A stretch of DNA of 30,592 bases from JBLHKE01 sp047619485 (GTDB taxonomy: Bacteria > Verrucomicrobiota > Verrucomicrobiia > Verrucomicrobiales > DEV007). Shown piece after piece: positions 7,634 through 15,296 of this stretch. Numbering within the stretch: the first letter of the stretch is position 1; every line of letters starts with the position of its first letter. Location: assembly GCA_047619485.1 (NCBI GenBank), contig JBLHKE010000010.1, positions 1 through 30,592 of the forward strand, written 5' to 3'. Made by a program: the position numbers and the translations under genes. Below the pieces are notes generated by a model, which was given only the letters and a program-made list of their open reading frames with translations, made no database searches and was not told the origin of the DNA.

Positions 7634-9310
7634 CTACTTCCCAACATGAGCCTCGGCAGCTTCGGGGAAGTATTTCATGAGACTGTCGGTGACGTTGGGG
7701 GCGGCCATGCCGAGGCCACAGGCGCTGGTGGCGCGCATCACGTTGCCGATGTCCTGCAGCTCTTCGGTCCAGGTTTGAAAATCGAGTTCGGTGCCGCTGT
7801 CGTTTAATCGTTCTGTTAGTCGCTGGCTGCCGATCCGACATGGGAAACATTTTCCGCACGACTCGTGGGCGAAGAAGGCCATGGCCTCGCGCGCAACTGC
7901 CACCATGTCGCGACTGTCGTCGAAGGCGATGATTCCGCCGGCACCGAGGAAGGAGCCTTTGCTGCGGATGCACGGCTCGTCGAGGGTGACTTGGAGATCC
8001 TCGCCGGCGAGGAAACCGCCGCTGAGCCCTGCCATGGTGACAGCTTGAAATTCTCTACCATCGCGAGGACCACCGGCCCAGTCGTTGAGCAATGTCTGCA
8101 GCGGGAAACCGATCGGCACCTCGTAGTTACCCGGGCGCTCGACGTCGCCAGAGAGACTGATGAGTTTGGTGCCAGCGAGTTCGCCGAGGCCGAGCCCGAC
8201 ATACCATGCGGCGCCCTTGCGGACGATATGCGGAACGCTGGCGAGGGTCTCGACGTTGTTGACGACGGTCGGTTTGTCCTCGTAGCCGTGCGTGACCGGG
8301 AAGGGTGGCTTGTTGCGCGGGAACGGGTGCTTGCCCTCGAGACTGTTGAGCAGCGAACCTTCCTCGCCGCAGATGTAAGCGCCAGCACCGCGGCGGATGT
8401 AGAGATCGAAATGGAAACCAGCCTTGCCGCAGATGTTCTCGCCAAGCAGGTTCGCAGCGTAGGCCTCATCGATGGCTTTCTGCAAGATGCCCTGCGTCTC
8501 GGGATACTCGTAGCGCAAGTAGATGAATCCGCGTGGCGCACCGGTGGCGAATGCCGCGAGGATCATGCCTTCGATCAGACCATGTGGATCGTGGTCCATG
8601 ATAGCGCGGTCTTTAAAACAGCCAGGCTCGCCCTCGTCGGCGTTGCATACGATGCTCTTCGGGTCACCTGCCGCGTCCGCGACCGCCTTCCACTTGATCC
8701 CGGTGGGAAATCCAGCCCCGCCACGACCAGCGAGCTTGCTGGCGCTGATGATCTCGACTAGTTGCTCGGGCGTGCTGTCAGCGACGGCATTCTTCAAAGC
8801 CTCGTAGCCGGCGGTCTTCTGGTAGCCATCGATGCCCGAGCGCCCCTCGGCACGGATGTGCCGGAACACGCACTCCTCGATGCCACCCGGGTTCGGTGGC
8901 GGCACTGGGGTGGCGCGGTGGACGAGCGCCTCCTTGCTGAGCCCGACGAAAACCGAGTCGCCTTTGATGACCGGGATCATGTCGTCGCAGCGGCCGCTGC
9001 ACGGCATCGGCGTCGCGCCTTCCTGTTTGAGCGAATCGAGCAGGTCATGCGCGCCGTTGAGGCTGCAGACGTTGCCAGTGCACACGCGTGGTGCGGATTT
9101 GCCCGGTTTCTCGCGCGAGAAATGGTGGTAGAAGGTCACCGTGCCGTAGAGTTCGGCGATCGGGATCCGTAGCGCGTCAGAGACAGCACGGATCGAAGAT
9201 TCTGAGAGGTAGCCATCCCGATCATGGAAGGCGTGGAGCATCGGCAAGAGCGGCGCGGGCTCGTTTTTCCACAATTCGGTGAGTTCTTGATCAGAAGTGG
9301 TGCTTGGCAT
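7634..9310 (-). CDS. Fused NuoE-NuoF-type NADH-binding diaphorase subunit
   Basis: The protein has 558 residues in two parts. Residues 1-130 form a NuoE-like thioredoxin-fold domain with a complete [2Fe-2S] ligand set: Cys77 and Cys82 (C-x4-C), and Cys104 and Cys108 (C-x3-C). Residues about 145-558 are NuoF-like: the FMN loop GRGGAGFPTGIKWKAV at 195-210, the NADH motif GAGAYICGEEGSLLNSLEG at 308-326, and a [4Fe-4S] set with Cys485, Cys488, Cys491 and Cys531. Such fusions serve as electron-input subunits of NAD-linked hydrogenases, soluble formate dehydrogenases and related flavin-based complexes. No other subunit (NuoG-like, hydrogenase or formate dehydrogenase catalytic subunit) is in this window, so the partner must be encoded elsewhere. 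All cofactor ligands are intact, arguing for an active protein. Confidence 0.88.
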   Translation of the reverse strand: MPSTTSDQELTELWKNEPAPLLPMLHAFHDRDGYLSESSIRAVSDALRIPIAELYGTVTFYHHFSREKPGKSAPRVCTGNVCSLNGAHDLLDSLKQEGATPMPCSGRCDDMIPVIKGDSVFVGLSKEALVHRATPVPPPNPGGIEECVFRHIRAEGRSGIDGYQKTAGYEALKNAVADSTPEQLVEIISASKLAGRGGAGFPTGIKWKAVADAAGDPKSIVCNADEGEPGCFKDRAIMDHDPHGLIEGMILAAFATGAPRGFIYLRYEYPETQGILQKAIDEAYAANLLGENICGKAGFHFDLYIRRGAGAYICGEEGSLLNSLEGKHPFPRNKPPFPVTHGYEDKPTVVNNVETLASVPHIVRKGAAWYVGLGLGELAGTKLISLSGDVERPGNYEVPIGFPLQTLLNDWAGGPRDGREFQAVTMAGLSGGFLAGEDLQVTLDEPCIRSKGSFLGAGGIIAFDDSRDMVAVAREAMAFFAHESCGKCFPCRIGSQRLTERLNDSGTELDFQTWTEELQDIGNVMRATSACGLGMAAPNVTDSLMKYFPEAAEAHVGK

Positions 9311-9319
9311 GGGGTAGCT

Positions 9320-9348
9320 ACTCTAGTAGGCAGCCGGTGAGAGGTCAA
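9320..9348 (-). promoter_or_regulatory. Sigma-70-like promoter of the NuoEF fusion gene
   Basis: On the minus strand TTGACC (9343-9348) is followed after exactly 17 nt by TAGAGT (9320-9325). The -10 ends 9 nt before the ATG at 9310. Matches to consensus are five and four of six. The start point would fall at or a few nt before the ATG, implying a leaderless or near-leaderless mRNA. Confidence 0.5.
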
Positions 9349-9440
9349 TTGTGGACAGATAGGGCGCAAATCGCGGTATTTTGCGCGCGGTGACGCATCT
9401 TGTAGGCTGAACGCTGCATTTCTTGCCCGGTCGCCTAGTC

Positions 9441-9530
9441 CGGATTGCTCATAAGACTTCGGCGAATCCTTACGAAACCCGATAGCTACAGCGCTGTGTT
9501 GGCCGCTCGCTCGAAATGTATGAGAAATCC
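9441..9530. repeat. Imperfect palindromic element with central ACAGCGCTGT
   Basis: The outer arms GGATTGCTCATA (9442-9453) and TATGAGAAATCC (9519-9530) pair at 11 of 12 positions. Inside them CTTCGGCGA (9457-9465) and TCGCTCGAAA (9507-9516) pair with a one-base bulge, and near the middle lies the perfect palindrome ACAGCGCTGT (9488-9497). The element begins 3 nt after the stop of the minus-strand secreted-protein gene. It may act as a transcript end or be a REP/MITE-like insertion. No open frame of note lies inside. Confidence 0.5.
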
Positions 9531-9533
9531 AGG

Positions 9534-10451
9534 CTAGCGCTTCCTGAAGGTACGCGTGAACTTTACTGGGCTCGAGGCCTCATACCTGAGCGCCTCCGCG
9601 TCCTTCTCGTTGCTGAGGGTCAGCGTGCCCTCCATCTTGAGAGTCAGATCCATCGCCAGGTCGAGCGAGTGAAAGATCTCAATGCCGATGTCCATCGTTG
9701 CGTCTAGCGGGGTTTCCCCTGTCCCGTCTGCGGCGGAATTGCCGAGGGACTTCGTCTGGCTGGTGACCTTCCCCCTGCCGGTGACCTTCGCGCAGTTCTG
9801 CCCCTCGTGTTCAACGACGCGTGCCAGCGTGAACTCGAACTCGCCAGTCGGCCTCTTGAAATCGGCACCGAAGAGGTTTTTCAGATCCTTCGCGTCGACC
9901 GTCCAGGTCTCGCCGATCTCCAAATCGCGACCCGGATAAATTCCCTCGACCCAGAGGTGGGTGAGAGCATTGAGTGCAGTGCCCTCCTCGCTAGTCGGCC
10001 GGCGGCGTCCGTCCAGTCTGGATGACCAGCGCCCTCCCTCCCCGCGCTCGGCTAGCACCGTCTTGCCATCGAGCGGCAAGGTGGTGGTATGGCGATTACG
10101 GTTCTCGCCGATGTCGATGTCACTGGTGGAATTGCTCTGCACGAACTTGAGGCGCAGATCCTTTTCGCCCACGACGTCGATGTCGAGCAACTGCCGCGAC
10201 AGCAAAGACATCGTCCCTTTGACGGTCTTACCCGAGCCCAGATCGATGGATAGTTTGAACTTTGGGGCGGACATGATGCGCTCCTCGCGCCACTGCGAGT
10301 TCGGCGGCAGCTTAAAATCAGAGCTGGATAGCGTCACTGCCTCGGCGGCAATCGTCGCTAGGGTAGATTTTTCGTCGGCCGGGAGCGATCGACAGAGGCA
10401 GGCCAGTAGAACGATGGCGATGGTAGAAGGTGCGATTGCGGAGCGGGGCAT
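9534..10451 (-). CDS. Secreted protein of unknown function
   Basis: The protein has 305 residues from the ATG at 10451; an upstream start at 10487 would place the coding region inside the promoter-like pair and spoil the signal peptide. The signal peptide (MPRSAIAPSTIAIVLLACLC) ends near RSLPA, probably at ADE. The mature protein is rich in beta-strand patterns with repeated Thr/Lys/Asp stretches: LSIDLGSGKTVKGTMSLLSR, then TTLPLDGKTVLAERGEGGRW, then IYPGRDLEIGETWTVDAKDL, ending in SSPVKFTRTFRKR. The phrase 'EIGETW' before a property domain is typical of secreted bacterial lipid/polymer-binding-like beta-barrel or DUF proteins, but I do not recognise a specific family. It may be periplasmic. 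Confidence 0.6.
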   Translation of the reverse strand: MPRSAIAPSTIAIVLLACLCRSLPADEKSTLATIAAEAVTLSSSDFKLPPNSQWREERIMSAPKFKLSIDLGSGKTVKGTMSLLSRQLLDIDVVGEKDLRLKFVQSNSTSDIDIGENRNRHTTTLPLDGKTVLAERGEGGRWSSRLDGRRRPTSEEGTALNALTHLWVEGIYPGRDLEIGETWTVDAKDLKNLFGADFKRPTGEFEFTLARVVEHEGQNCAKVTGRGKVTSQTKSLGNSAADGTGETPLDATMDIGIEIFHSLDLAMDLTLKMEGTLTLSNEKDAEALRYEASSPVKFTRTFRKR

Positions 10452-10458
10452 CGAAATT

Positions 10459-10487
10459 AGTCTATTGGCTAGGGCTTGCCGCGTCAA
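10459..10487 (-). promoter_or_regulatory. Sigma-70-like promoter of the secreted-protein gene
   Basis: On the minus strand TTGACG (10482-10487), a 17-nt spacer and TAGACT (10459-10464) precede the ATG at 10451, with only 7 nt between box and start codon. Matches are five and four of six. The geometry is almost the same as in front of the NuoEF gene. Confidence 0.5.
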
Positions 10488-10517
10488 CCTACCCCGACTT
10501 CACTGAGGTAAGTCCTG

Positions 10518-10533
10518 ACCCGCTTTGGCGGGT
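10518..10533. other. Small perfect hairpin in a divergent intergenic region
   Basis: ACCCGC, TTTG, GCGGGT forms a 6-bp stem with a tetraloop, 60 nt before the phosphoesterase ATG and upstream of the divergent minus-strand promoter. It has no T-tract. It could lie in the 5' leader of the plus-strand gene, but no role can be assigned. Confidence 0.3.
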
Positions 10534-10593
10534 TGATTCTTCACCACGACATGATTAGCCTTTCGATCAGTCACGATGACGAAAGCTAAATAG

Positions 10594-12426
10594 ATGCGAT
10601 TTGCGATCTTTTCAGACATCCACGCCAACCTACAGGCGTGGGAAGCAGTGCTGGCGGATATCCGATCGCAGGCCGTCGACACGCTCGTCTGCCTCGGCGA
10701 CGTCGTCGGCTACGGCCCGATGCCCGGACCGGTACTGGAGAGCGTCTACCAGCACACGGACAACTTCGTGCTCGGCAACCACGATGCGGTGGTCGGTGGG
10801 CGCATCGATGCGGGGACGTTCAACCAGCACGCGCGCTATGTGATCCAGTGGACAGCAGACCAACTCGGCGATGAGGGTGCCGCGTTCTTCGCGCAGGTAC
10901 CCCTGACCTTGCGCGGCGAAAAAATGCTATTTACCCATGGGGATGCGGCACGGCCAGGGCACTTCGACTACGTGGTCAAAGCGGAAGATTCGCGGCCGAG
11001 TTTCCAGGCCTGCAAAGACGAGGTGATTTTCTTCGGGCACACCCACGACCCGTGCGTGTTCGCCTGCGCCAACAACAGGGGGATTATCGACAAGCTCCCG
11101 GGGGAGGATCTCGTACTTAGCAAGGGGCGGCGCTACATGGTGAACCCCGGATCGGTGGGAGATCCACGATCGGCCAACGACCTGCGTGGCAGCTATTGCA
11201 TCTACGATGACACGACGCGGCGCCTGACGTTCCGCAAAGTCGAGTTCGATGCCGAGGCCTACCGCGCGGATCTGAAGGCGAGCGGTCTGGAGATGCTGCC
11301 GTATTTCTTGCGAGTCATCGACGCCGGTTCGCGCCGGCCTGAGGAAGAGGACGAGTTGGCAGTGGTGGCGGATCACCGCGAGGCAGTTGAGGTCGATGAG
11401 ACCATGACGGCGCAGCCGCGTGCCCTGGTGACGGTGGGCAGCCCGATGGCAAACCGCGCGAAGCTGCACTTCGGCTACGCCCCACAGCGACCGCAACCCT
11501 ATCAGGCAGCTGAACAGTACCGCCAAGCGATGCCGCACACGCGCCAACTCCACCAGGCGCCGATGCCGCCGAAGAAACGCAATGGGACTGCCGTGTTGAT
11601 CGTCGGTATGCTGTTGGGCGTGATCGCGCTGATCTGGGCGATGGGGTATTCTTCCGAACCATCGAAGGAGGATCTCGGAGACCTCGGGGGTCATGTGAAG
11701 AAAAAACAATCGCCGATGCTATCGAAGGAGGATGGTTGGGAAGAGGCAGCGCCTGAGCCGAAAAAAGTTGACGCCGACCTTGGGAAGCCAACCATCGGAA
11801 CGGCTATCTACAGCGGGTCCCTACCGGTTTTTTCGCTCTCTGCGCTCGAGGACAAGCCGTTCGAGAAATACGGGATCGAACCTCCGGATCGCGTGAGTTT
11901 GGTCGATACCCCGTTCGGCGGGAAGGCGCTACATTTTGCCCCCGGCGCCCGTGAGTTGGAGGTCCGTCAACCATCGCTGGGCTTCGGTGGGTCGATCTCG
12001 GTGGCCGCCTGGGTCAAGCTGGGGCGGGAGAAACATGACCGACAGATTTTTCGTAAGGGGAACCGTGGCGCGGAAATGATTTCACTGACGGTCAGAATCC
12101 CAAAGGGCAAGAAGACCGGCTGCGTGTTCCTCGAGGGGAGATCGCTCAAACTCCAGAAAGAAATCCGCACTACCTCAACGATCCCAGTGGATGATGGTGA
12201 GTGGCACTTCATCCTCGCCGTCTTCGACCAGCAGGGCGGCAGAGCGCGCGTCTACATCGACGGAAAGGTTAGACCTGCCAGGCCATGCCCCGGGGCGCTC
12301 GAGAAGAGTGATGCTGCGGTGGTGATCGGGGGGGGCGATTTCCTCGGTGAGATCTACGGGCTGCGGGTTTTCGACCGTGTCGTCGGCACTGCGGAGATGC
12401 AGCGGATCCACGCGCGCCGCAAATAG
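10594..12426 (+). CDS. Metallophosphoesterase - TM - LamG/concanavalin-like fusion protein
   Basis: The protein has 610 residues. Residues 1-235 are a calcineurin-like phosphoesterase of the YfcE/diadenosine-tetraphosphatase-like type: Asp8 and His10 (FSDIH), Asp36 (LGDVVGYGP), Asn62-His63 (GNHD), His115 (THGD) and His149/His151 (GHTHDP) are the full metal-ligand set, followed by NPGSVGDPR. Residues 236-330 are a Gln/Pro/Glu-rich linker. One TM helix (about 331-350, GTAVLIVGMLLGVIALIWAM) follows KKR, and residues 437-605 form a LamG-like beta-sandwich (FGGSISVAAWVKL, then DDGEWHFILAVF, then RVYIDGKVR, then GEIYGLRVFDR). With no signal peptide and basic residues before the helix, the enzyme should face the cytoplasm and the lectin-like domain the periplasm. 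The fusion is unusual; I know no characterised example. Confidence 0.85.
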   Translation: MRFAIFSDIHANLQAWEAVLADIRSQAVDTLVCLGDVVGYGPMPGPVLESVYQHTDNFVLGNHDAVVGGRIDAGTFNQHARYVIQWTADQLGDEGAAFFAQVPLTLRGEKMLFTHGDAARPGHFDYVVKAEDSRPSFQACKDEVIFFGHTHDPCVFACANNRGIIDKLPGEDLVLSKGRRYMVNPGSVGDPRSANDLRGSYCIYDDTTRRLTFRKVEFDAEAYRADLKASGLEMLPYFLRVIDAGSRRPEEEDELAVVADHREAVEVDETMTAQPRALVTVGSPMANRAKLHFGYAPQRPQPYQAAEQYRQAMPHTRQLHQAPMPPKKRNGTAVLIVGMLLGVIALIWAMGYSSEPSKEDLGDLGGHVKKKQSPMLSKEDGWEEAAPEPKKVDADLGKPTIGTAIYSGSLPVFSLSALEDKPFEKYGIEPPDRVSLVDTPFGGKALHFAPGARELEVRQPSLGFGGSISVAAWVKLGREKHDRQIFRKGNRGAEMISLTVRIPKGKKTGCVFLEGRSLKLQKEIRTTSTIPVDDGEWHFILAVFDQQGGRARVYIDGKVRPARPCPGALEKSDAAVVIGGGDFLGEIYGLRVFDRVVGTAEMQRIHARRK

Positions 12427-12462
12427 GACACTTTCCTAATTCCCAACAACGAACACGACACA

Positions 12463-12493
12463 AAAACGGCGAGCCGGGGTGGCTCGCCGTTTT
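12463..12493. terminator. Bidirectional rho-independent terminator
   Basis: AAAACGGCGAGCC (12463-12475) and GGCTCGCCGTTTT (12481-12493) form a perfect 13-bp stem around a 5-nt loop. It has an A-tract on the left and a T-tract on the right, so it works on both strands. It sits between the convergent phosphoesterase-LamG gene (ends 12426) and the thioredoxin-like gene (ends 12520). Confidence 0.93.
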
Positions 12494-12519
12494 CGTTAGA
12501 TTTGCACTGGGCGATGTCG

Positions 12520-13383
12520 CTACTCTTTCGCCAGCTCTTTGGCCACGGCGGCCTCGAGCGCGTCACCACGCAGGTTGCTCGCGACGACCGTGCCGTCCTT
12601 ACCAATGAGGAAGGTGGCTGGGATGCTGGTGATGCCGAAACTGGTGGAGATCTCGTTGCTCCAACCCTTACCGTCGAACTGCTGTGGCCACGGCATCTTT
12701 TTGCCTGCGACGAACTTGTCGAGCTTCTCCTTATCCTGGTCGAGCGAGATCCCGAGCACCTCGAAACCGTTCTCGTGGTGCTTTGCGTAGGTATCGAGGA
12801 CGTTCGGAAGCTCCGCGACACACGGTCCGCACCAAGTCGCCCAGAAGTCGACGAGGACGACCTTGCCCTTCATCTCGGCGAGGTCGATGTCCTTGCCCTC
12901 GGTGCTCTTGAACTTGATCTCCATGACATCACCGACGCCTGGCTGGTTCAGCTGGCCTTCCATCTGCGAGAATGCCTGCTCGAGTTGCTTGCCCGCCTGG
13001 TGGCCTTTGGCCTTGTCGGAGGCACTGGCGATCAGCTTGCGGGCACCTTCCTTGTCGCCATCCTTGAGGAGCGAATCGAACAGCGTCTTGGTGGTCGTAA
13101 AGAGTTCCTGCGGATTAAGGCCGGCACCTCCCTCGATGGCATCGAATTTCGCCTGCATCAGTTCGCCGATGCGCTTGTCGTTGCCGGTGAGACTGTAGGC
13201 TTCGAGGAGGTGTTCGACCGCCTCACCTTTGTCGGCAGCTGTTGGATTTTTAGTGAGGTAGGTCTCGAGCTCGGCGGCGCTAGCGGCGGCGTGCTTGGCG
13301 GCAATGTCTTTCGCCTCGCCAGCGAACAGGTTGGCTGCGAGCAAAATGCCGGCGGCGCCGGTGAATAGGGTAGTCTTTTTCAT
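12520..13383 (-). CDS. Exported TlpA-like thioredoxin-fold protein
   Basis: The protein has 287 residues from the ATG at 13383, which gives a good signal peptide (MKKTTLFTGAAGILLAANLF, cleavage near AGEAK). A start at 13455 adds 24 polar residues without a signal and was rejected. Residues 25-150 form an all-helical N-terminal extension (EAYSLTGNDKRIGELMQ, and so on). The C-terminal thioredoxin/AhpC-TSA domain has VVLVDFWATWCGPCVAELP (175-193) with the redox pair Cys185-Cys188, and the cis-proline Pro255 in SIPATFL. The usual role is periplasmic disulfide reduction or cytochrome-c/envelope-protein maturation. Gene order places it 98 nt after the GT-C transferase, possibly as the last gene of that unit; the terminator at 12463-12493 closes it. 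Confidence 0.85.
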   Translation of the reverse strand: MKKTTLFTGAAGILLAANLFAGEAKDIAAKHAAASAAELETYLTKNPTAADKGEAVEHLLEAYSLTGNDKRIGELMQAKFDAIEGGAGLNPQELFTTTKTLFDSLLKDGDKEGARKLIASASDKAKGHQAGKQLEQAFSQMEGQLNQPGVGDVMEIKFKSTEGKDIDLAEMKGKVVLVDFWATWCGPCVAELPNVLDTYAKHHENGFEVLGISLDQDKEKLDKFVAGKKMPWPQQFDGKGWSNEISTSFGITSIPATFLIGKDGTVVASNLRGDALEAAVAKELAKE

Positions 13384-13429
13384 AGTGGAAACGGATTCGG
13401 GTTTTCGTTGATGGTGTGAGTCATTCTGG

Positions 13430-13443
13430 GGGAATCCATTCCC
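13430..13443. promoter_or_regulatory. Interrupted palindrome upstream of the thioredoxin-like gene
   Basis: GGGAAT, CC, ATTCCC is a perfect 6+6 dyad 47-60 nt before the ATG at 13383, in the 98-nt gap between the GT-C gene and the thioredoxin-like gene. It may be an operator giving that gene its own control. The motif is short. Confidence 0.3.
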
Positions 13444-13481
13444 GAGAGGGCTCATTTTCGACTAAATCTACCGTCTAGGCG

Positions 13482-15278
13482 CTACGGATGCGCAGCGCTG
13501 TCTATGTTTTTGCCCAGTTCTCGGGTCATTTTTCCGTCCTCAAACACCCGCCAGCGCGATTTCCCCCGCTGGAACTCGACATACTCGATTTTGCCGATCG
13601 TTCTGGAGATGCTCCCCTTGCCCGCGTCGGAACCGGTAATGATCGAGAAGAGGATCAGGTAGGCAGTGCCGATCGCCAAAGTGAAAAACGGGCGCAGCGG
13701 CTTGTTTTTGAAAAAATCTGAGAGCGAGGTGATGCCGATAGCGAACAGCACGATGAAAACTGGCAGGGCGTAGATAATGTACCAAGTATGCAACCACAGG
13801 TGAGTCACGAGCCGGGAATGCAGGTAGGCTAGGACGGGGGCGGCCAATCCCCCGAGTGCTAGCGGCGTGGCGAAGCGGTTGCCGCGAATCAACCTGACAG
13901 TGCCAAAGATCAACAGCAGCGGCGAGACGACGAGCGTGAGCACAGCCAGCACCGGTTCCTCGGGGATGTAGTGTTCAATCAAATACTCGGTGATGTGGCG
14001 ATCTTCCTCCGGGAGCGCGTCCCACCATTCTGTGGAGGTGGGCAAGATCACGCCGGCGACGATGTGATCCCAGGCGCAGAAGACCCACTCGCCGTGTAGT
14101 TCACTTTTGGCGAACTTGTCGTGCAGGTAAGAGTCAGCCTGGGCGAGGGCAGGTTTGGCAGCCTGGATGAAAGCGAGGGCGGCGATGAGGTTGACGATCC
14201 CACAACGGACTAACTGCGGCCAGGCGGCAGCACGGGTCTTCGCCCGCCAAATCCGACGCCCGAGATAGATGGCGAGGAAGAGGTTGATGCCGATTGCAAA
14301 GTAAACCGCGCCGAGGTACGAGTAGAGGCAGAGGAAAATGCTCGCGCCGTAGAGGATCCAGTAGCGCCACTTTAAAGTGCGCAGCGCGAGGTAGATCGAG
14401 GCGATTGCAATCAGCTCGAACAGCATGCTCAGGCTGTAGCCACGGGCCTGCACGTGGAAGTCGATCGCCGTCGGGTGGACTGCCAGGAAGAATGCGGCGA
14501 ACAGCGCGGCGCAGCGGTAGCCGAACCAGTGGAGGATCCGCCAGATCAGGATGATCGAGGCGAACCCGGCGAGCAGGGACGGGAGACGGATCGGCACGAG
14601 TTGGAAGTGGTCCTCGGGTAGGCCGGTGAATTTTCGCCAGATCTCGAGCGAGGCCTTGGCGGTGATGCTCAGCAGGATCGGGTTGTTCGCTAGGCGATTC
14701 TCGTGGAAGGCGTGGTTCCAGCCCGCCGGACGCCATTCTTCAGTGCCGTCCTCGTGCACGTCCGTGTAACCGTGGATGCTGCGGCGCAGGTTGTCCTGCT
14801 CGTCGTGCTGGATCTGGCGATTCATCAGCGGCAGCCTCAGACAGCCACCTAGAATGAGCGCCCCGAGCAGGAATACGATGCTGAGTTTTGAGATCGGACG
14901 CCCGATGCGTGGCAGCGCTTCGGCCTTCGGGGCGAATGCCCAGCGCACCCACCAGTAGGAAGTCGACAGCAGCAGCGCGATCAGGCAGATGTTAATCGCG
15001 GCGGCCTGCCAGAGGTGGACCTGCGACCAGTACTCCGTGGGCAGGTTCTTCAGGTAGCCCTTGGTGCCCGGTTCACGCAGGGAGCGCTCGAGGAGTTTCG
15101 GCGCCTCGCCCTCCCACGGGGCATCCGCGGTGGTCAGAAAAACCAGCAACCCAACAAGCGCGATCCCGAGCCCGACAGCCACCCCGAAGCGCTGGCGCCC
15201 GAGCGGGTCGAGCCCTGCATACCAACCGCGAAACCGCCCGATCAGGTTGAGATTTTCACTGGCCTTGGCTCTACTCAC
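13482..15278 (-). CDS. GT-C (PMT/ArnT-like, GT39-type) membrane glycosyltransferase
   Basis: The protein has 598 residues with a GTG start at 15278, preceded by GAGAAGAA. About ten to twelve TM helices are visible (for example about 31-50, 92-110, 132-150, 235-255, 258-270, 280-300 and several in the C-terminal third). The first extracytoplasmic loop carries HDE (158-160), the acidic motif expected for metal/lipid-phosphosugar binding in PMT/ArnT-type enzymes. IRLPSLLAG, HP (268-269) and QARGYSL (277-283) are further family hallmarks. Such enzymes move a sugar from a lipid-phosphate donor to proteins, lipids or glycans on the outer face of the membrane. It lies 18 nt after the small HNH-like gene and downstream of the RmlC-like gene, so the three probably form an operon. 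It is a paralogue of the gene at 25795-27759. Confidence 0.82.
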   Translation of the reverse strand: MSRAKASENLNLIGRFRGWYAGLDPLGRQRFGVAVGLGIALVGLLVFLTTADAPWEGEAPKLLERSLREPGTKGYLKNLPTEYWSQVHLWQAAAINICLIALLLSTSYWWVRWAFAPKAEALPRIGRPISKLSIVFLLGALILGGCLRLPLMNRQIQHDEQDNLRRSIHGYTDVHEDGTEEWRPAGWNHAFHENRLANNPILLSITAKASLEIWRKFTGLPEDHFQLVPIRLPSLLAGFASIILIWRILHWFGYRCAALFAAFFLAVHPTAIDFHVQARGYSLSMLFELIAIASIYLALRTLKWRYWILYGASIFLCLYSYLGAVYFAIGINLFLAIYLGRRIWRAKTRAAAWPQLVRCGIVNLIAALAFIQAAKPALAQADSYLHDKFAKSELHGEWVFCAWDHIVAGVILPTSTEWWDALPEEDRHITEYLIEHYIPEEPVLAVLTLVVSPLLLIFGTVRLIRGNRFATPLALGGLAAPVLAYLHSRLVTHLWLHTWYIIYALPVFIVLFAIGITSLSDFFKNKPLRPFFTLAIGTAYLILFSIITGSDAGKGSISRTIGKIEYVEFQRGKSRWRVFEDGKMTRELGKNIDSAAHP

Positions 15279-15296
15279 TTCTTCTCAGTGCCAATG

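Noticed and set aside
12463..12493. Reading the 13-bp hairpin as an operator or repeat element
   Set aside because: Its A- and T-tracts and its position between two convergent stop codons make it a standard bidirectional terminator.
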